Assembly (NCBI GenBank): GCA_021014325.1
Contig: CM037472.1
Span: forward strand, 8,494,001-8,558,000
DNA length: 64,000 nt
Direction: 5' to 3'
DNA from: Plazaster borealis
Lineage: Eukaryota; Echinodermata; Asteroidea; Forcipulatida; Labidiasteridae
Numbering within the stretch: the first letter of the stretch is position 1; every line of letters begins with the position of its first letter. This document shows, piece by piece, positions 25,401 through 37,400 of this stretch. The position numbers and the translations under genes were made by a program. A model generated the notes under the pieces. It was not told the DNA's origin. It was given only the letters and a program-made list of their open reading frames with translations, and searched no databases.

Positions 25401-28400
25401 AGCTGCCTAGGTTCTAGTGGCAATAGATGTCTTAAATAAATGGTTTTGTTCCTTTCTGTATCTTGGCAATTTGTAGCGTGACAATTTACAACCATGGTAC
25501 AACATAATGTGTCTTGAAAAATAGCGCCCTCTATTGATTATTGAAAAGGCGAGGCGCTGCACAAAAAAGGTAAACAAAAAAGATATTCTGGCGGCTACAT
25601 CCCGGCCCCTAATGACTGTATCCGGGAAACAGCATTACAAAAAAACCCCAGAATATTAATCAGAACAATCAGTGTCCAAAATGTTCTTAGCGAGTCAGTC
25701 CAATCCTTGCTGGTTATGCGGTCTAAATCTCTTCACCCTCTAGGAGGCACAGCTTGTCTATGGGTCGGGTGTAAACTCCTGACTGCGTCTTCAACTGTAC
25801 GGATCTGACCTTGCCGTCCTTGCCTTGGAAGGTTTCTCTCACAAGTCCTAGAGGCCATTGGTATCTTGGGGTGTTTTTATGCATGACAAGCACCAGATCT
25901 CCAGAGCGAACGTTGCGTTGAGGATTAAGCCATTTCTGCCTCTCCTGCAGCTGTGGGAGATACTCCTTGAGCCATCTCTGCCAGAATATGTCAGACAGAT
26001 ATTGTACTTGACGCCAACGTCTCCTGTAGATGTCTTGTTTCACAAATTTACCTGGTGGTAGTTGAGGACCCGAACGAAGAAGCAGCAGGTGATTTGGGGT
26101 AAGTGGCATCGGGTCGCGCATATCATCCGACAGCTTGGTGATGGGTCGTCCGTTAACAATCCCTTCGACAAGGCACATGAGTGTCAGGAGCCCTTCGTCA
26201 TCGAGTGTCTGCTGATGAAGCAAGTTGTTGAGGATTGCTCGAACGGTCCTAATCTGCCGCTCCCAAACGCCTCCAAAATGACTGGCTGCAGGTGGATTGA
26301 AGATCCACTGAATCTCCTCTTGGCACAGAAAGCTGTCAATCTGATGTTGGTTCCATTCCTGGATAGCTTGACGGAGTTCTCGCATCCCTCCAACAAAATT
26401 TGTTCCGTTGTCTGAACGAATCTCTACTGGCTTTCCCGACGACTGATGAATCGCTGCATTGCGTTGATGAAAGAGTCCGTATCCAAGCTATGGCTCACTT
26501 CGAGGTGAATTGCCCTGGTGGCAAGACATGTAAAGATACAACCATATCTCTTCTGCATACTTCTAGCTCGCTTTACCATGAATGGACCGAAGAAGTCTAC
26601 TCCTACCATACTGAAAGGTGGCAGTTCTGGAGTAACTCTGTCTTTTGGCAAGTCTGCCATTTGTTGTGTCATCATAGGTGCCCTCTGCTTGCGACATGGG
26701 ATGCATGAGTTGATGACATTCTTCACAGCTGTACGTCCCTTGATGATCCAGAATTTCTGACGGATGTCGGCAAGAGTGCGCTCACTTCCAGAGTGACAAG
26801 CGATGGTATGGTAGTGCCTTATTATCAGGGTTGTCAGTGGATGTCTTGTTGGCAATATCCAAGGGTGCTTGATGTTGTCGGTGAAGGAAGCATTGGCTAG
26901 CCGCCCGCCAACTTGGATTATACCATCTCCTGACTTAGTTGGGTTCAGCTTGCGGTAGCCACCGGACTTCAACAGGGTGTCATCAAAGTTAGCCTGCTGA
27001 ATTCGTCTTATAATCTCTTTCTCAGCAGCTTGTATCTCCTTGACAGTCAGATACCGGGAAGGCTTGAAGTCCATGTCTATTTTCTTCACTCTGGCAAGAA
27101 GGATGGCTTTGGCACGGAGAATCCATGCAACTGCTCTTCTCAGGCGGTACCATGAAGAATATCTCTCCAATAGGGTGTCTACAGCTTCAGGAATATCTTT
27201 GGTTGCCTCGACTGAGTAGACTTGTGTAACTGTCTTAAGCTCCATGTCTATAGGCAGAGTCATCTTGTCAAATTCAGGTTGATTGGGCCATTTATCTTCC
27301 TCGAGCTGAAGAAATTGTGGTCCATGAAGCCAACGCTTTGCTGTCAATGAGCTGCTGTGCTTGAAGTCCTCGGGAGACATCGTCTGCTGGATTGGAGCTT
27401 GTATCAACATGTTTCCACTGCTGTGGTGTGGAATGCTCAAGTATCTTTGAAACATGGTTGGCAACAAAGGTTTGGAATCTCTTATCCTCATTTCTCAGAT
27501 ACTGCAACACAATCATGCTATCGCTCCAGTAGACTGTCTCCTGCAATGGTAGTGTCAGATGACGACGCATTGTTTCATCGAGCTTGACAGAAATGACTGC
27601 TGCAGAAAGTTCAAGGCGGGGAATTGTTGTTGTCTTAAGAGGTGCCAGCTTTGCTTTGGCCATGAGCAGTACACAGTGTACCAAACCACTGGAATCCTGA
27701 AGTCGCAGGTAAGTAACAGCTCCAAAACCCCTTTCAGAAGCATCCGCAAAATGGTGCAACTGCACTGAAGTGATGGTGTCGTAATTTAGTGGCTTGACAC
27801 AACGTGGTATTGACATCTTCTGAAGGAGTGGCAAATCGGCCATCCACCGGATCCACTGCTCTTTGATGGAGTCGGGGATTGGATCATCCCATCCAATTTT
27901 CATCCTGCACAGCGACTGGAAAAGCATTTTAGCAGTGAGCACAAACGGACTGGCATATCCTAGGGGGTCATACACAGAACTCACTGTTCCCAGCAGTCCA
28001 CGTCGTGTCAACGACTTCTCCGTCACATTCACATTGAATGTAAAGGCATCAGACTCGATGTCCCATAGCACACCCAGTGCTCGCTCTGCAGGAAGTGTCT
28101 GGTCCAGGTCTAATGATGGCACTCCTTCGCTCGTTCAGCTTCAGGGACTGATCGCAGGACTTCCCTGGAGTTACTAATCCACTTAGTGAGACGAAATCCA
28201 CCGGATGCCAAAACCTCACGAAGTTGTCTGACAAGTCTGATGGCTTCTTGCTCTGAAGCGACTGACTTGAGGCAATCATCGACGTAGAAATTGTTGTCTA
28301 TGGTGTCTATGGTATTGGCGTCAAAGCCCTCCATGTTGTCTTGTGCTGTACGCTTTAAGGCAAAGTTTGCACAGCTTGGTGACCAAATGCCTCCAAACAA

Positions 28401-31400
28401 GTGAGATGTCATTCAAACGCCTTAGGAACCCCACTTATGTCATTGTCGTCCCACCACAGGAAACGCAGAACGTCGCGGTCCGGCTTATTCACGTGCACCT
28501 GGTGAAACATGCCTTCAACGTCTGCCATCAGGGCGATGGTGTCTTGCCGGAACTGAATCAACACTCCCACTAGCTTGTTTGTCATGTCTGGGCCCTGATG
28601 AACTTTGTCGTTGAGTGACACACCTCGGTAACGAGCAGCACAGTCGAACACTATGCGCACCTTTCCCGGTTTGCGTGGGTGAAGGACTGGATGGTGTGGC
28701 AAATACCAAACTGCTCCATCTTCTCTGTTCAGATCATGTTGGGGTACCTCCTCTGCATATCCTTTATTCATCAAATCTTGGATGCCTGCAATGTACTTCT
28801 CCTTCATGTCTGAGTCTCGGCCTAGTCGTCTCCCTAGCAGACGGAGTCTTTGTTCGGCAACTGCCTTGTTGTCTGGTAATTGAGGTGGGCGCATCTTAAA
28901 GGGAATGTTCATGCTATAGTGTACTCCATCTCGGCACAATGACTACTCCCAGGTAGAGATAACTTTCTTATCACTGATTGACATACTTCTCTCGTCACCT
29001 CCAGTGCCGTCCAGTTTCCAGAACTTTTCCACTTGTTGCTGTAGACTTGTGTCTGTATCAATGAAGAAAGAAGTTGAACGGCTTAGGGGCCCAGTCTCAA
29101 ATGGGCCATTGAGAGTCCATCCCAACTTCGTACGTGTCGCATAGGGTGTTCCAGCGCCCCTTCCCGGACTTCTTTGGGAATTAATGCAGAGGGGTTATCC
29201 TGGCCAATGAGCAAGTGAACGTCTTCAATATCCACATCTGGCAAGATGATATCACTTAAGTGTGGCCATTTGTTGATCTCCTTCCTTTCTACCAAGGTGC
29301 TAGTGCCCATCTGTAACTTGGGCCTCGTCAGAACGTGTGTCATGACAACAAGATTTTCGTCACACATGTCGGTAACCTCAAGATCTACAATGCGAGTTTC
29401 AGTGAGGATATCATGATTGTCTAAGGTTGTCAGCCTCATGCTGTCTGGCTTTCCATGAACTCCAAGCTTGTTAATTAGCCCTTCTGAGCAGAAGGTCTGC
29501 GTTGATCCACTGTCAAGTAGAGCGTATGTCGTCACAAAGTTAGTAGCACTTCTGTGGCTTCTTACTTTCACTGGAACTATGGGTAGGGCTATCCTTCCAC
29601 TTCCGGCCCCAGAAGTGTTGCAAGTTGCATTGGCTGAGGCAGTTGTTGGCACAGCATTGACCGTGAAAGGAACAGCATTATTTACGAGCTGACCTCCTTG
29701 CTTCACAGGGTAAGCACTTGTTGGTGGTGACGGGTTGTCTGTGCGGGTTAGATGTAAGAATTTGGTATGTTTCAGACCACATCCAGGAACAGTGCAAACT
29801 GCATTTCTAGAACAATCTCGGGATCGGTGTCCTGGTTGCAGACAGTTGACACACAGTCGCTTTGTTTGCACGAAATTGAGTCTGTCAGTAACTTTCAGGG
29901 CTTTCCAGCTATCACAGCCAAACAGACCATGACCCGTCCACAATACCAACAGGAACGTGGAGGTTTATCGCTTCTAGCACTCACTTCTGACGATGCGTGT
30001 GCTGGCCAATCTGCATTCTGAAGTGTCCCCTTTGTGCGTTGAGGGGAGGAGGTTGTCTCTACTTGTGTCACAAAATTGGAGCGGTGTTTTGACATTGAAG
30101 TATCCTTGCGCTTGACATCCTTCATTGATTTGTCAGCGCGATCTCTGCTCACGAGCTTGCTGTAGACTGGGTCATTTGCTTGTTGTGCTGAAATCTGCAC
30201 AAATTTGACGATGTCATCTATAGTAGGGGACCTGGATTCAACAGTTTTAATATGGTAAACTCTTTTCAGCCATGCCTTGCGAACATCCCAGGGTAGCTTC
30301 TCCACCATCTGAGCCAAACTTCTGCTGTTGTTTAGCTCACTTAATTTGTCCATGGTGTCTAGCGTCTCCCGGCAGTTTCTCAAGTCATCAGCAAAATCTA
30401 GAAGTGCCCTGCTGTCTCGAATATCAGGGCGATTGACAATCTTGTTGATCCATGCCTCTGCTATGTCATATTCATTTCCAAACCTGTCCTTCAGAAGCTT
30501 TCTAGCAAGAGCATAGCCCTCAGGTGGTGTCTTGACTGCACAGCACTGTATCAGTTTCCCAGCAGCACCGGTGCAGTACTGCTGGAGACGAGCCAACTTA
30601 GCAGCATCACTGACTGTGTCCTTTACTACGGCATTCTCAAATGCCCGGATGAAGACCCAATATTTTGCAGGATCTCCATCGAATGTCATTAGCTCAGTCT
30701 TTGGCAATTGTAGGGTCTCTACCAAGGACTGTTGTTGTAGCTGCATGGCTTTCACGAGATGGGTAAGGTTGCTAGGGATGTCTCATACCCGGTCGTTTAG
30801 TGAGGGTATGGCGGTTGAACCCGATGAACTTGTAAAAGAAACATCTTGGTTTTCTTTGGGGTCTTGGCTGGGTGTGTAGTGTGTGGTGACTGGCTGAACA
30901 AACGGTGTAGAAGTCTTAACATCGTATACATTGTCAGCCTCAGCAAATGTTTTCTCTATTGCAGCAGCTCTCGCTAGCTTTGTCTCCAGCTCTATCTGCC
31001 GACGTCGCTGATGAAGCTTCAGCTCGTCCTCTTCCAGGGCCTGTCTTTTCTGTTCTACTGCAATTTCTGCTTGCAATGCAGCTTTCTCGGCTGAAGCTCG
31101 GAGCCTTGCACTGGATGCTGAGGATGCACCAGATGCAACGCTACTTCTCCTGGAACTTCTGCTGCCAGCTTGGCTCAACGAATCCATGTACTCAAATGTC
31201 GTTGCAATCTGGTCAGCAGTATTTGTTAGTTCTGTATCCATCGTCTGTCTTGTTCTACCGTGTATACTCATAGTAGATGTAGTTGACTAATAAATGATGA
31301 TCAATGTCACACAATGTTCAATTAAGTACAATTCAAAACTGCCCTCGAAGCTCAAACTTAACTGATGCTGAAGGTACAGATGAACTATGTCCAAAAAGCT

Positions 31401-34400
31401 CAAATTGAACTAATGTAGCCTGTGATGCTACAGGTCGCTTATTTAAATTCAGGAATATTTTACTCAGCAATGAGACGCACCAAAATTAACTGTTAAACTT
31501 TTATTTTATTGATCTTGATCTGCAGGTAAAATTACTTTATAATTACTGTTATTGACGAATAAACTTTAATTTGATGATTGAGTTCTGATTGTATCCAGAT
31601 GACTAATTAGTGTTGACGGTTGACTATTGAAGTAGAGGTGGCAATTAATTTACTGGATGGCGGTAGTAGGTGGTGTTTGGTGACTACAGTGTAGTTGGTG
31701 AAGGTGGTGAAGGTGGTGAAGGTGGTTCAACTAAAATACATAAAGAGAGAATAACAGGTTGCATATTAAATACATGAACCAAGGTCACATTTTGACTTAA
31801 ACTTCTAGATCATTATGAATTAACTCCTAAACTTGTGAACCTGTCAATTTACTGCAAATATCTAATGAATCTTCATACAAGAAACCAATTATTGTAAACT
31901 ACATAAACTACATAATCAATGGCATCAATAACGCATGAACGTATAATACTAATAGTAATACAGAGCAATGGGCCTACATGTCATGTACATGCATGTACAC
32001 ACGTGTAATTTCCACTCAACAAAAAACCTTAATTTTGTATAACAAAAACACTTCCAAATTACTCAATATCGACAATAACAATGGTAAATAAAATGAGAAC
32101 ACTCACTTTGCTGAGCTGCCTAGGTTCTAGTGGCAATAGATGTCTTAAATAAATGGTTTTGTTCCTTTCTGTATCTTGGCAATTTGTAGCGTGACAATTT
32201 GCAACCATGGTACAACATAATGTGTCTTGAAAAATAGCGCCCTCTATTGATTATTGAAAAGGCGAGGCGCTGCACAAAAAAGGTAAACAAAAAAGATATT
32301 CTGGCGGCTACAGTAGTGTTTTGTACAAGAGCAATACCACTGGCTGTTTCGTATATACAAAAGAAGAAAATTATTGTTTCAATCTAGAAGCTCATTAATG
32401 TTATCATAATGTTCATACCAGTGTAAACCCTTGAGAGAAAATACTTATTGTTTTCTTATTGCACAAATAAAATGTACCTGCTAAGTTTAGTGTCCGGTCT
32501 CTCTACATCATATTCTTTTCTAGTTTTGGTCCTTTTCTCCATGTGATCTTTCATCAAGACTGGACCAGCAGCTGGGTACTTCAATGGTAAAACAGTTATT
32601 GTTATCAACTATTAAATATACCAACAAAATTGATTCGTACAGGTGTACATTTCAATTCAGTCTAACATGCTTCAATCTCTAGGACTTAAATATCATTCAG
32701 TTATTTTTACCACAATAATGTAATCTATTCCCGAACCATACTGAACTATAGTTATAAAAAGACCATCGATAGTTTTGAAAGTATCTCAGTTCAGGTCTTA
32801 TTTGATTGCGTTAATTTGGACATGGACAAAACCCAAGATGGCTGACGCAGAGGGTCGTCACCGACGCCACGAACTAGCACGCAGTGTACAAAACCACTTT
32901 TTTTTCATTTTTCTGTTTTTTTACATATTTTTTTAACAATGTTAACCAAGGCCTACAATTTCATGAAGTTTTAAAGCTTCAGGAGCTTTACTTTTTTAAT
33001 TACGGTAATTAGGCTTTGCAACTTTGCACCGAAACTGACAATTTTCGACGCCACGAGCTAACAACGAGGTTCAATTTAACACAATGGCGCGTACAAACCT
33101 AAATATGGAAAGAAAACCGTTTCCACGAAGTTTCACCAATCTTGTGTGTAGCGCGCGTTGACCTACATTTTCAAACACGCATAGTAACACATTGGATGGT
33201 GATAGTTCGTGAAAACGGAAAAATGTATATTTTCGTCAATTTCGACGCCACGAACTAATGCTTATTAATTTAGGAAGAAAAGCAGTAAACAGCACCGTAT
33301 ATATGAAGTTCAATGCATCAAGACTCCACTAAGAAAACTAGTTGAAAATACCCTGAGTAAGAAAGCTTGATTAAAGCGTTTTCTCCGATTGTTACTTTTT
33401 ACTGGTATCTAGGTCTGTGCTACTTCGTGGAGTCGGGTGACGGTTTGTAACTTACAATCATGACACCAAGTGTTTTCTCGTTGACTGTGCCAAACCGCTT
33501 CGCTGTTGTCCAATCACCCATATTTGCCAAGTCGGAATATCTTGTCAGAAATTGATCTCCTCTGTCCTTTGACAAATACCACCCTGTATAGGCAAAATGG
33601 TGAAACACAAATTTCCCACTGTCATCTTATTTGTTGGTGTGTAAACTCTAATGTGTTGTTTTTCTTTTGACTTACGCTGTGTCGCTTGTTCTTTATGCGC
33701 TGCCAGGTATATCCGAATTGGCGGCTACTACGTACTCTACAAATGTTGCTAAGGGATATGGACGTCCTGTACTTCAAATGCCTGATGACGCAGTAGCCAT
33801 AGCTAGATTTTTTATTTGATTTTACTACAGCAATTGGAAAGTCTGTCTTTATTTTGTCTTTCTTTGTGTTTTCCTCCCCAAAAAACTGGACAAATCTTTA
33901 TCTTTATTTCCAAGCAGGTATCTTCACCCCTATCTCTAGACTTGTGGGCAAGTTGTTAATGTTTGTCGCGGTGATGGTCGAGTCGCGGTGATATACGGTA
34001 TTGTATACACTCAGCTCTCTGCGATCGATCGAAGACTGCTCTCGCGAGATCACTGCTCTCGCGCGAGGCTGCTGGCTCCCGAGGAGTTGCGAGAGCAGTA
34101 GTCTCGCAGGGGCAAGCAGTCTCGCGAGAATCGTGGAGATGGAACGCTATCATCGCGACAAACAATTAACAACCTTGTCCCCAAGTCTAATCCTATAGGG
34201 GTTCCAATGAAAATTGCTTTTAATGTTCCCTCTTTACCACAGAGCTTTCCCTCCCAACAGAGTTCGATTAGCGGAAGAGCCGTCTCAAAGAAAGATTCGA
34301 CACTAACTGTTGTGGTCCAGACTTCTTCGTCATTTTCCCCCATTGTTGATAAAGATACGGTATCTAACTATAATATTTTCTGTATCTTGAACGAATTCAC

Positions 34401-37400
34401 TACTTTTACGGCGGCCCCCATTGCAGCATGAGTGCCCAATAATTACCATAAAACTTACGGATGTTTTCAAAAGCCTTTTTTTGAAACACAATGCCGTATG
34501 TAAAGAAGAAGAAGAAGAGTAAACAAAATCATACACACTCACCGTCGTAAGCGTGGACAGGGTAGTTGCACAGAACTCCACCATCCACAAGGAAACTCGT
34601 CTTCCATTTAACAGGTTCTAATAAACCTGCCAAATTTAATTCAAATAACAAGCAGACGTGACGTCACAAATTTCGATGAATATGCAAACTATTTAATACT
34701 GCTAACAGAATCAGTTTCAAAGCCTCAGGGTACCTAAAAACTACCACCCAAATGGCAGTGATTTAAGAATTTGCAAACATTTCTATTTTTGTGTGTGGGT
34801 TTTTTTTTCTTTCTTCTTTTTGCTTGTTTGTTTGTTTGTTTGTTTGTTGGGGTGTTGGGGTGTTTGTTTTTTGATAAATGCATAGAACTCTGTCATCCCA
34901 GTACCTGGAAGTGAAGATGATGCCCTCGCAGCTAGATAGATAGGCATATCTGGTGTGGTTTTGACGTGAAAGTACACTGTATCCCTCTTACTCAAGTCGG
35001 TAGCTAAGATACACAACTCGACCTGTTTGTCGTTGTAAAGCTGAAATGGAAACAGGACATGAAATTCCCGTTGGTGAAATATTCATACCCAAAGTGTTGA
35101 TTTATACGGTGCTCCGGGAGTGCTACCACCACTTATCAAAATTACTAATTAATTGAATCTCAACAAGACGTCTTACCTGAAGTTTAATACTCGACTTACC
35201 AATCAATTTCGCACGGCATTACTTTCCCCAACTACTAAACGGAGCTCCTCGGAGAGCCATGCCACCTGTCAACGTCGTAAAATCAAATTAACCGTCTACC
35301 TGATTTATGCAATCGACTTGAATCACCACGAAGTGAAATATTACGGTCGACTGAAATCATCACACAGTCATGTCAACTTCTTCAATGAGATAAGTTGACT
35401 TGCTATAGATAAGTTATGTCGATATCGGATAAGTTGTATTCAGCGGCGATAGGTTTAGGGGGCACAAGGGGTGCACCATTTGTTTTTAGGGGGGAAATTC
35501 TGGCCAAGTTTTGTCCCGCCTTTTTCCAGGCGCAGTTTCTGAAAGCACACCGATTAGTTTGTGCACAAAGGGTGTTTTTTCCCCCATTATTTTCATGCAA
35601 CTTCGATGACCAATTGAGCCCAAATTTTCACAGGTTTGTTATTTTATGCTTATGTTCGGATACACCATGGGAGAATACTGGTCTTTGACAATTGCCACAC
35701 GTGTCCAGTGCCTTTAAAGCGTAACAAATTAAAATTTTACTCTGGAAATTTCCAATCCCAAAAGTCCAGATTTCAAATGGGGGGCACGGGGCGGGGGGGG
35801 GCACGGACATCAATTGGAGGAGGGGGCACGTGCCCCCCCCCCATGGTTGTATGACTCTCGTGAAGCTCAGCAGATTGACATATTAACTTTCCGGTGTTTG
35901 GTGACAATCGTGCGGCCATCAGACACGGCTTTAAATTCCGTCCGATACACGACTTGCACAGTATCTTTGGTGGCCCCGATGAAAGGACATCGCGTATCGC
36001 AAATAATTTGCGCATTCAACGTGTGCGATGTCGTGAAATCATTCGCAAATAATGTGAGCACACATAGCCTATGCAAGAAAATGTGCGATGTCGCGAATTT
36101 TACTGCCGCATACGTTTGGGATGATGTCTAGTTGCGGACAATTTTATTTGTTAGTGACCTATAGGGAGTACTTGGCACTATAGCAGGAAAGTAGTCTCGC
36201 AACTGTAAGCAACACCACTACAATAGCACCAGGCCAAGTCTTGCCATTATTTGGATAATCACCTCGCCTTGCTTGCCTCACAACATTGACTACCGCTATA
36301 ATGACTAGCCGCTAATCTCAACTGGACTCAAGGAACTCCCCAGATCATTAGAAAATTTATTCACAGGTGACAAAGTATGCAATAAAATTCACGATATCCC
36401 AAATAATGTTCGCAAAGGTATGCGCACATATTATTTGCGATTGATTTCACGACATTGCACACGTCTGCGCACATAATTGCGATATTTGTTATAATCATGC
36501 TTTTATTTTCTCTATTTTTATGTATGCCATTTGTTTGCGGGGTCTGGGAGGGCACATCGCTTTGATGACAGTTTTTAAAACTTTTACCTTACCCTGACGG
36601 CCCCTGCCAACAAAGAATTATGTCCGAAGATTTAAAATAAAATAACAATAAAATAAAAAATATTCGATGTCCCTTCAGGGCCACAGAAAAAGGATCTCGC
36701 ACCTGCAGAACAAAATTCGAGGCCTAAACTACGAAAGCCCAATCGTGCCACGGAAGTATATATTATCAGCGGAAAAGTAATTCGTATTAACAAACTATTT
36801 AATTTGTTATAACGAATTAATAATTCATAATAACCAGTCTGATAATAACGAATTATTTTATTAGTAATAACGAATTGTTAATAACGAATTGTTAATTCGT
36901 TATAACGAATCATTAAATCATAATCATGAATTACTTTCCCGCTGACAATCTTTACTTCTGTGGCAAGATTGGGATTTCGTACTTAGCCGTATGCAGGCAT
37001 CAAATGCAACGCGAAATGAGTACGGAAGCTCATTAGTGCCACATTGCGTTTCTCTTTCACGTGGAGTGTTTTTCTTTCATGTGGTTGGTGTGTCTCTTTC
37101 ACATGGACACTTAATAACTGCAGTTAATTAAGTGACGGTCGCCAGTTATTTAAGTAGCGGCTGCCACTTAAAGGTATCGTACACGTTTGGTATTTACTCA
37201 AAATATATATTAACATAAAAACTGACTTGGTAACGAGCAACAGAGAGCTGTTGATAGTATAAAACATTGTGAGAAACGACTCCCTCTGAAGTAACGTATT
37301 TTTTGAGAAAGAGGTAATTTCTCACTAAAATAATAAAAGACTTCTAGCTAGAAGCCTTTTATTCCTATCTGAAAGCACACAAATTTGTACAACAAGGGTG

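Larger units (their letters stand above)
24698..32312 (-). mobile_element. Full-length BEL/Pao LTR retrotransposon
   Basis: A 7.6-kb element with two LTRs, a 6-bp target duplication and gag, protease, reverse transcriptase, RNase H and integrase regions in the order typical of BEL/Pao. It lies in intron 7 of patatin A in the same orientation as the gene. The coding region is interrupted by two in-frame stops and about six frame changes, yet the LTRs are nearly identical. I did not recognise a clear primer-binding site. No envelope-like ORF is seen. Confidence 0.95.

Noticed and set aside
25858..30879. Plus-strand frames of 60-115 codons across the BEL element
   Set aside because: They are antisense shadows of the gag-pol segments and show no domain of their own.
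32478..33583. Separate small gene between the BEL element and exon 5
   Set aside because: Both coding pieces align exactly in order and phase with patatin B exons, so they are exons 6 and 7 of patatin A.
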